Shown piece by piece: positions 55,435 to 64,000 of a stretch of 64,000 nt of DNA; the stretch's first letter is position 1, and each line of letters opens with the position of its first letter. Under the pieces are notes generated by a model, which was given only the letters and a program-made list of their open reading frames with translations, made no database searches and was not told the origin of the DNA. A program made the position numbers and the translations under genes. This DNA comes from Dugong dugon (taxonomy: Eukaryota > Chordata > Mammalia > Sirenia > Dugongidae). The stretch spans positions 69,092,319 to 69,156,318 of the forward strand of contig CM057471.1 of the NCBI GenBank assembly GCA_030035585.1. The letters run 5' to 3'.

Positions 55435-56926
55435 CTGGAAACTAATTGCAAAATTTATTCCAGGGCTGCAGGAGCTGGGGAGATTCTTAAGGGCACTTCT
55501 TGTTTCGGGGATGTTGGTCTCCGGCCTTGGTGGGGGCACACGTTTGGGAGGGTAGGGGTGGGTACTGAAACAGGGCAGTGGAAGGCAGGGGTCAGGGGTG
55601 CCCAGTCTCCCCAACTGGGCCGGCTCAGCGCAAGCTGCAGTGGCAACATGAAGCAAGACAGACAGTGGATGCCCAGCTGAACAGCCGAGGCCTCTCCCTA
55701 GTGCTTGGCCCTGGAGAGTCTTTCAGGGCCTACGGCAAGAGGCCAGCAAGCTGAGGCCCAGGTTCAAGGGTTTGCAGCAGGGGACCCAATGGGACAGGGG
55801 CCAGTGAGGGGCTCATCAGCATCGTCCCTGATCTAGAGACCCCTACACCCTCCCCAAGTTTGCCCATCTGAGCCCCCACCCCCCCACCCCAACATACACA
55901 GGGCATCCTGCTGTTCACCTAGTGGGGGAGGTGACAAGCAACAGCTCTTCTCTGGACTGGGGTGGGGGCCTCAGAAATAATGACCCAGCACCACCCACGG
56001 GGTACTTGGTATGAGAGTATCTGGGGTGAAACCATGGGTCGTACTTGATGCTAATCCCCAAATCCCAGCCTTAATCCTCAAATCTGTCTCCTGCCCCCCA
56101 CCACACACACCTTTCAAGGAGTATCTAAGAGATTAAAAACCAAATGAACAAAAAAACTAAAGCAACAAACTTCTTGACTACAGCCTTGCAGATAAACACC
56201 AGCCTGGGCTGGCCAACTTGGGGTGGGGCTAGGATGTTGATTGTGCTAAACTTCTCTGGTAGGAGAAGGCTAGAAAGATGATTGTAGCAAAATTATTTTC
56301 AGATGATGTGTCGAAGTTCTCCCCTACAGAAGTCAGATGGGGTGGAAGGGCTAGGGACAGGGTCTTTTTGTCCTAACCAGTCTCCCAGTGTCCTCTGGGG
56401 CCCAACAGCCACTGCCTAGTTTAGCAAACTCAGTTACCCCTAGTTTACAAAACACAGGGCTTCCCTCCTGGTCTCTATAAGGGAGTTCTGGAGACCCTCT
56501 CTTCTCCCCCAGTTGATGCCCAATCAGCCTCTCCCCGCCTGCTTCTGCTTCCAGGAGAGGGGGAAGGGATGACCTCTGACCCAAGGGACATGGAGGCCCA
56601 CCAGGGAATCCCAAACCTCCTCTCTGGACCTGAGCTCCAGTCTCCAGGACAGACAACTGGGGGCAGGGGAATGGAGGGAGTGGTTAGCAGCTGCCTCCTT
56701 GGGGCACTCTGAGTGGTAGGCAAGTGCCAGTGGCTAGTGGGGGCTACCCCACCTCAGCCAGGCTCTGCTCATCCTCACCCACCTTCCCAAATACACAGCT
56801 TCAGAGAACTCGGGCAGGGCCTACAGGGTGGGGCTTCTGGGTTGGCAAAATAAACCATCTGGGAGGGTCACAGGGGTGGCTCTGGCCCCTTCCCTGGCCC
56901 TAGTCCCTGCCCCAGCTGGCCTAGGC
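55435..56926 (-). other. NR5A1: NR5A1 3' UTR
   Basis: Unique sequence, free of recognisable transposons, running from the stop codon to the poly(A) signal. Its AT-rich middle (about 56,100-56,170), including TTTGTT and TTTTTAATC on the - strand, could hold regulatory sites, but I identify none. Confidence 0.7.
55454..55459 (-). terminator. NR5A1: Poly(A) signal of NR5A1
   Basis: TTTATT on the + strand is AATAAA on the - strand, 1.47 kb past the NR5A1 stop codon. This matches the roughly 1.5-kb 3' UTR expected for this gene. Cleavage would fall near 55,435. Confidence 0.75.
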
Positions 56927-57930
<1,004 letters not shown>

Positions 57931-58074
57931 GGGAGGTGCACTGTGAGTGGAAGGACCCCACCTCACGCCTGTAAGGCATGTGGACTGGTGGCCCCATTCA
58001 GAGAGCAACAGGCACTCCTTTGGTCTACCCTATGACCAGTGAAGACGCTCCATATCAACAAAGTGAAGAGACAA

Positions 58075-59085
58075 CCTATGGAATAAGAAAAAAATATTTG
58101 GCAACTATATATCTGATAAGGGTTTAATATAAAAAATATTTAAAGAACTCCTACAATTCGACAACAAAAAGGCAAACAACCCAATCAAAAAATGGGCAAA
58201 GGACTTGAATAGACATCTCACAAAAAAAGATGTACAAACAGTCAATAAGTACATGAAAAGATGCTCAATGTCATTAGTCATTAGGGAAATGCAAATAAAA
58301 ATCCAATGAGATATCACTTTACCCCCACTAGGATGGCTATTTGATAATGGAAATAAATTTAAAAATGGAAATAACAAGTGTTGGTAAGGATGTGGAGAAA
58401 CTGGAACTCTCATCGCTTGTTGGTGGGATTGCAGCTACTGTGGAAAACAGTTAGTTCCTCAAAAAGTTAAACATAGAATCACCAAATGATCCAGAAATTG
58501 CACTCCTAAATATAAACCCAAAAGACTTGAAAGCAGGGACTCAAACAAATACACGTACACTAATGTTCACAGCAGCGCTATTCGCAATAGTCAAAAGGTG
58601 GAAACAACCCAAATGTCCATCAACAGATGAATGGATAAACACAATGTGGTGCTTACATACAATGGAATAGTATTCAGCCATAAAGAGAGATGAAGCTCTC
58701 ATACATGCTACGATATGGAGGAATTTTGAAAACATTTATGCTGAGTGAAATAAGTCAGACACAAAAGGACAAATATTGTATGATTCCACTTACATGAAAT
58801 ATCTAGAATAGGCAAAGGCATAGAGACCAAAGTTTATTAACGGGGTGGGTGGGAAAGGGAAATGGGGAGCTATTGCTTCAGGGGTACTGAGTTTCTGTTA
58901 AGGGTGATGAAAAATTTGGAAACGGATTGTGGTGTTGGTTCCACAATATGATGAATGTAATTAATGTCACTGAATCATACACATAAAAATGGTTGAAATG
59001 GCAAATGTTTTGTTATGCATATTTTATCACAATAATTTTTTAAAAAGACATAATCATCCTAAGCAAAAAAAAAAAAAAAAGAGGC
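58075..59085 (+). repeat. L1 3' end (ORF2 end plus 3' UTR and poly(A))
   Basis: About 1 kb of L1 sense sequence with the usual order (AATGGGCAAAGGACTTGAATAG-like, ATGTCCATCAACAGATGAATGG-like, CCATAAAGAGAGATGAAG-like, ATGATGAATGTAATTAATGTC-like) and an A16 tail at about 59,066. Frames are broken. Confidence 0.85.
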
Positions 59086-61959
59086 TCCAGTACCAAAGGA
59101 GATTCTCTCATGGGGCCATGGGAGGACATAAGCAAAGATGTTCACTGCAGCAGTATTTATGGTGTTGGGAAGGTGGCCTTGATGGCCATGTGAGGGCTGC
59201 ACCCCAGGGCATCTTGTGCAATAGGCAGAAGAAATAGAGTAAATATGACACAGAGAAAATGGTCGGATCTTTCAAAGCATGGAGGAAAAAAAAATGAATG
59301 GAAAAAATGTAAAGATACAAAATGAGATCTATAAGGCAAAGCCATTTATAGAAATTAAAAATACTCGTACACAAACCACGCACATTATGTAAGAGCAGGG
59401 ACAAACAAGAAGATCTGCATTAAACATGAAGAAATGGTTGCTTATGGGAGGGAGAGGCAGGAGACTGGCTCTTCATGGACCAGTGATCACTTATGCCATG
59501 AATGGAGGAGTGTGACTAATTCATCCCCTGCACCCGAGGTCCAGGGAAGGGACAAAAAAGAAATTATCTCTGGAGTGATAGACAGGCCCAGGTTCAAATC
59601 CCAGCTCCACCATTTAGGGGCAGTGGCCCTGTGGATGAGTCCTTGCCCTGCCCTGGCTCACAAGGCCTTCCTTGTTATGAAAGGGGTAGTGTCCACCTTG
59701 CAGGAAGGGGTGGGAGTGGGGCAGAGCTTGGATGATGGGGGCCTGCACCATGCCTGGCACCTGAGGATGCCTAAGGTGAGTTAGTTTGTTGTCACTCAAA
59801 TTCTTGTCAGCCTGCAGGCCTCTTTCAGCTCCTGGGCAGCATCTCCAGCTGGTGCTCTGTCCGGGGCTCAGGATCAGCAGGAGACGAACAAGACAATCGG
59901 TCCCCAACCTCCATATCCTAGCCTAGCCTTGCCTGGGATGTGGCATTCAGTGGCTCAGAAAATGGTTGTCCATCTGCATCTCTTCCGCCCCCATCGCCCT
60001 TAGCCTTGTTGCTGCAGGGGAGTCCAGAGCCCAGCATGTGCAGCCCTTGGCCCCTCTAATCTCTCTTAACACCCACTGCGCCAGGAGGGCTTGATGCTCT
60101 TGGCAACCCTGATCCCCAGCCGCCCCCAGCACGCCTACTGAGGCCTGTGTTGTCCAAAGTTGGATTTAGGGAAACCTGAGCTGGGCCCAGGACTTATGAC
60201 AGGATTGAGCTCGAGCCTCCACCCCTCCACCTCCAGCCCTTCACTCTCCCTTCAGTAAGCAAACCAGGGTCATTTCTTCCTCATCCCCCCAGGATTGCCA
60301 TTAGCCCATAAGACACCATTGTGCCGGTTAGAAAGAAGTCCCCCTTGTCCATAGAGACACAGCTTGGCAAGGGACATGCAGGCTGGATTTTAGCCCCTAC
60401 TTATCCCCTGCCTAGGTACCCTTGTGCAGTGAACAACCTGCCCAACTGTATACAGCAGCCCTGCTCCCTAGCCTGGCCTACTCCAGATACACCCAAAAGG
60501 TCAAGGAAAGTACTCCCACCTAGCTAGCTTTCTGGGAGTAAAGGGTGCCTCCTGGCCCTATCTCAACATCTTCCCATCCCAATCCTGTTCCATCTGCCAT
60601 CTTGTTACTTGTCCCTTACCTTCTCTGGGACTGGGCAATTCTCCTGATACTCACAGTATGAGGCTGGGGACCCAGAGAGGGGCAGGGACCAGCTCAAGGC
60701 CACACAGCAGTCCAGGAGCCCAGAGAAACAGCTGGGAGCGGGGGTAGGGAGGACAGGCTGGGGTGCTGGAGTAAGGGCAGGGATGGGAAGGCCCTGGGAG
60801 GACCAGGACCTTGGCTTTAGCAGGATTTACTGTCCTCAGCAGCACTGAGCCAGGGACAACAGGGTGGTGATGGAGGGGATAGTGGAGAATAGGTGCAGAG
60901 CAAAGAGAGGTTTTGAGGATGGGCCCCCTTCTCCTAGCAGTTCTGGATCCTTCAGCTCCTAGCAGGCTAGAGACCCCCACTGCCCCCATGAGGGAGGCTA
61001 TGGGGCTGGGATGGGGAGCATAATGGCTAATTGAGCCCTAGCCACCACAGTACAGACTGTGGACCCAATTTCCTGGCCACCCATCAAGCACCTTGCACCC
61101 AGCTCAGTGAAGCCCCACAGACATCCAGAGAGGCAGGGAAGGGCATGCCATTTTACAGGTGGGGGGCCCAAGGCTCAGAGAGTCAGGGTGGTGCCTGGGA
61201 CACACACTAGCTGCCAGGGTCTGGATTCAAACGCAGGTCTCACTGACTCCAAAGCCAAGGCCTCACCTGTGGGCAAATAGGGGCTGGGTGGTCCCTGCCA
61301 GGGCATCTGGATGGAGTTTAGACACTGGCTCCTGGGCAATTGGACATGATAACTTCATGTACCTTCCAATTCAGGAGTTTTTTCTAAGGCCCCCTACTCC
61401 TGGGGTCCTAGGTTTACCCAGAGAGGCTACTCTGGACTCCAGCCTCAACCTCCTTCTCACTTGAGACCTTGGACAATTCAGGTCCCTTCTCCCAGCCTCC
61501 AGTCCCCTGTCTAAAGGGACCTCCGTGAGGATTCTATGGAATAACCGATGTGACAGAGCGACCACCCCACAGAACACCATGCCCCCTCCTTTAGACCAGG
61601 GAGCAGGGGCCAAACAAACCTGGAGACCCCCACTCACTGTGTCAGACATTCACATCCCAGCTCCACCACCAGCTGAGTGACCTTGCGCAAGTCACCTCCC
61701 CTCTCAGCCTGATTTTGGTCATCTGCAAAGTGGGGGCAAATGAATTACCTCACACAGGGAAGCCAAGAACTGGAGATAGTTTGTGAGCCGCCCTCAGGTT
61801 GGAGACAGGATAGATCGATGGAGACAAGCCTGCATCCCCCAGCCTGCTAGGGCTCCCAGCAATCCTGGAGGTGGGAGGGGGCTGGGAGATGGCACCCCCC
61901 CCCCCACCCCTTCAACACCTTGGAGAGCAGCCCGCTAGCTCTGTGGAGCCAGGGGCCCC

Positions 61960-62360
61960 CAGGTTCTCAGAAAAGCCCCCTTTTCATGGTTTAATTGAAT
62001 ATTTGAATAATCCTTTCATTCCAGCGAGGCATAAAGAATGTTGTCCCAATAGCGGTGACTCAGGCAGGCGCCCCCGCGCACAATGGCCCCTCGAGTGGGG
62101 CTGCTATTCAGGCCGCCTTTTGTTGGCGCGGAGCAGTGGGTAAATTGCAAACGCTTAAGGGAATGCTGCTGCCGCCGCCTCAATGGAAATCAGGAAATCG
62201 AATGTTAGGTCAATCCATTAAGCTTCGATTAAGTCCTCGGCAGAACAATGCCAGCCGGGCCCATCTTCATAAACACCGTGATTGCCAGGAGAGAGGCACT
62301 AATTTTAATTAAACCTCCTTACCTGCCTCTGCGCCTGCCCGAGACGGCTATTTAGACACC
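61960..62360. promoter_or_regulatory. NR5A1: Candidate NR5A1 intron 6 enhancer
   Basis: A repeat-free block with a composition unlike its surroundings: many CpGs next to AT-rich homeodomain-type sites. Readable motifs are TAATCC (62,008-62,013, PITX-type), TGACTCA (62,056-62,062, AP-1), ACAATGG (62,080-62,086, SOX-type), AGGTCA (62,207-62,212, nuclear-receptor half site) and TTAATTAA (62,305-62,312). Published mouse work places a ventromedial-hypothalamus enhancer and a PITX2-dependent gonadotrope enhancer in intron 6 of this gene. Which one this is, if either, cannot be told without alignment. Confidence 0.55.
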
Positions 62361-64000
62361 AAATGGCACCCTTATGCGGAGGCAGGCTAGAAGGAGATGC
62401 TGAGCGAGCTGGGGGGAGGCGGGATGGGATGGGGGGACAGTCATCCCACGAACCCAGGCTGCCCAGCCCAGGGAGGTGCTGCCTGAGAGTGACACCCAGC
62501 ACGCCAGCTGGAAGTCTACAGGCAAATGCTGGCCCCTCTCCAGGCCCAGTTTTCATTGAGGTCCCAGCTCTGGTGGTCTGAGTGGAATCCTGTGAGGGAC
62601 CCACGTTCCAGACTCTGGGCAGATCTTGCCTGTATTTGTCCACTTCATCCCAGCCCCAAGTCTAGCCTCCTGCATGGCTCCCAGCTGCCCACCTGCCATC
62701 CTTTTCCCAAGCTCAGTTGGAGGGACCTTGCTAAAATGCAATTTTGATCACGTTACTCCTTCCTTAAAATCCTTCCCAAGAGAAGGTTCAAGGTACTTGG
62801 CCTGGCATTCAGGGCCCTGCACAGCTCAGCCCCCTGTCCACCTCTCCATCCCTTCTTCAACCCCTACAGCCAAACAGAATTTTCAGGATTCCCCATCCCT
62901 TCAGTCTGGAATGCCCATACTGCTGCTTGCCTTGTTTCACCCAGAAAACTCCAACTCATACTTCAAGGCTCAGCCCAGAGGCCCTTCCTCCAAGAAGCCT
63001 TCCCAGATATCCTAGGCAGAATTGGTTTCTCCTTTCCTCTCTGGCCCCACCCTGACCACACTGGTCCACTAAGGCTCCTCTCCCAACCCAGAACCTATCA
63101 ACCAAAGTGTCTGTGGCCCACCTGGCCTCCTCTTCACTGCTCTCCCATGAGCTAGGCAGGTCCAGGTCCTGTGATTGCCAGGAGAGAAGCAATCTCTTTC
63201 TCCCCTGGGAGCCCCACGTCATTAGAGTCTCTGGCCAGCTGGGCCGGTGGTTCCCCCATCCACCTCAGAAAGACCAGGCTCACTGCCCCCAAAGGCACCA
63301 TGCCAACCTCACTGCGTGAGGTAAAGATGGCAAGTACTCCGAGCCAGGGCATCATGGAGAAACACAGCCCTGGGAGACAAGAGACTGTGACCTTTTTCGT
63401 TCATTCACTTCATTCATTAACATGTTCATTTGCTCATTAACTTAATAATGATGATTACCATAAAACAACACTAATGCACACTTACAAGGGTCCGGGCCAC
63501 CTACTGAATGGGAATTCTCTCATTAAATCTTCATAGCAACTCCATAAGGTAAGGACTATTATGATAGCCATTTTAGAAATGACCACTCAGAAAGGGGAAT
63601 GACTTGCTCAAGTGCACACAGCCAGAGAAGAGCCCAGCTGTAGAACCCAGGGTGTCCATCCCTACTCCCCGTTCCTAACCACTGCTCCACCCTGCCGTGC
63701 GTGCATGCACACACTCTCATTTCCCCATCCTGCCCCTCCATCTCATTCCAGCAAAGCACTGTGCTCATTCCCTGGTCTCTCAGGCCTCAGTGGCCTCATC
63801 AGGAATACAGAATAAAGGCTAATGCCTCAGCATGAGAAGTGGGCTCAATTTACACCCCATGGAAGGCAGAGTCCTGGGTTTATCACCAGATGGACACCAG
63901 AGCTATGCTGGGCCTGGCAGGCCCAAGCTCCTGGGGCCTTGGTGGGAAGGGAGACTGGGTCTGCAGGGCGGGTGTCGCAGGTCCCTGTGATCTGGGAAGC

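Noticed and set aside
59600-63300. Search for the preceding NR5A1 exon on the - strand
   Set aside because: No frame contains the expected conserved ligand-binding-domain residues. All open frames are short and unrelated, so the exon lies outside the window.

Overview
This is vertebrate nuclear DNA from an afrotherian mammal, most likely an elephant or another paenungulate. The evidence is more than a dozen dispersed copies of the tRNA-derived AfroSINE (left end like AGCCCTGGTGG, tail like CGACTCGATGGCAACGG), several RTE/BovB-type LINE 3' ends, and a MaLR-like LTR family, all mixed with older L1, L2, MIR and ERVL fossils. There are no bacterial features, operons, CRISPR arrays or tRNA genes. 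Genes are split into exons with GT-AG introns, so most long open frames are chance frames.

Region by region: positions 1 to about 27,900 are intergenic and built largely of nested repeats (L1, AfroSINE, RTE, MaLR LTRs, a degenerate antisense ERVL pol). I see no supported protein exon there. At about 27,950-28,740 a CpG- and GC-box-rich stretch ends in a splice donor and looks like the promoter and noncoding first exon of the next gene. From 30,181 to about 53,270 on the + strand lies an adhesion G-protein-coupled receptor that I identify as ADGRD2 (GPR144). I placed 22 exons: a short N-terminus, a C-type-lectin-like half domain, a pentraxin domain, a GAIN domain with a GPS cleavage motif, seven transmembrane helices and a partly unresolved C-tail. 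From about 55,435 to the right edge, on the - strand, is the 3' end of NR5A1 (steroidogenic factor 1): its 3' UTR, its last coding exon (residues 380-461, including the AF-2 helix), and 6.8 kb of the intron upstream of that exon. The two genes converge tail to tail, as they do at human 9q33.3.

Points of most interest: (1) the ADGRD2 reading phase breaks by one base at the intron between TM3 and TM4, which could mean the gene is decaying in this lineage, as reported for mouse, or a one-base assembly error; (2) a CpG-bearing, homeodomain- and SOX-site-rich block in NR5A1 intron 6 (about 61,960-62,360) that is a good candidate for the known hypothalamic (VMH) or gonadotrope enhancer of this gene; (3) a C-type-lectin-like exon ahead of the pentraxin domain; (4) two minisatellites beside ADGRD2 exons; (5) perfect inverted repeats at 12,632-12,675 and 52,484-52,507. 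I found no convincing new biological system. All identities come from reading the sequence and recalling families, with no database search.
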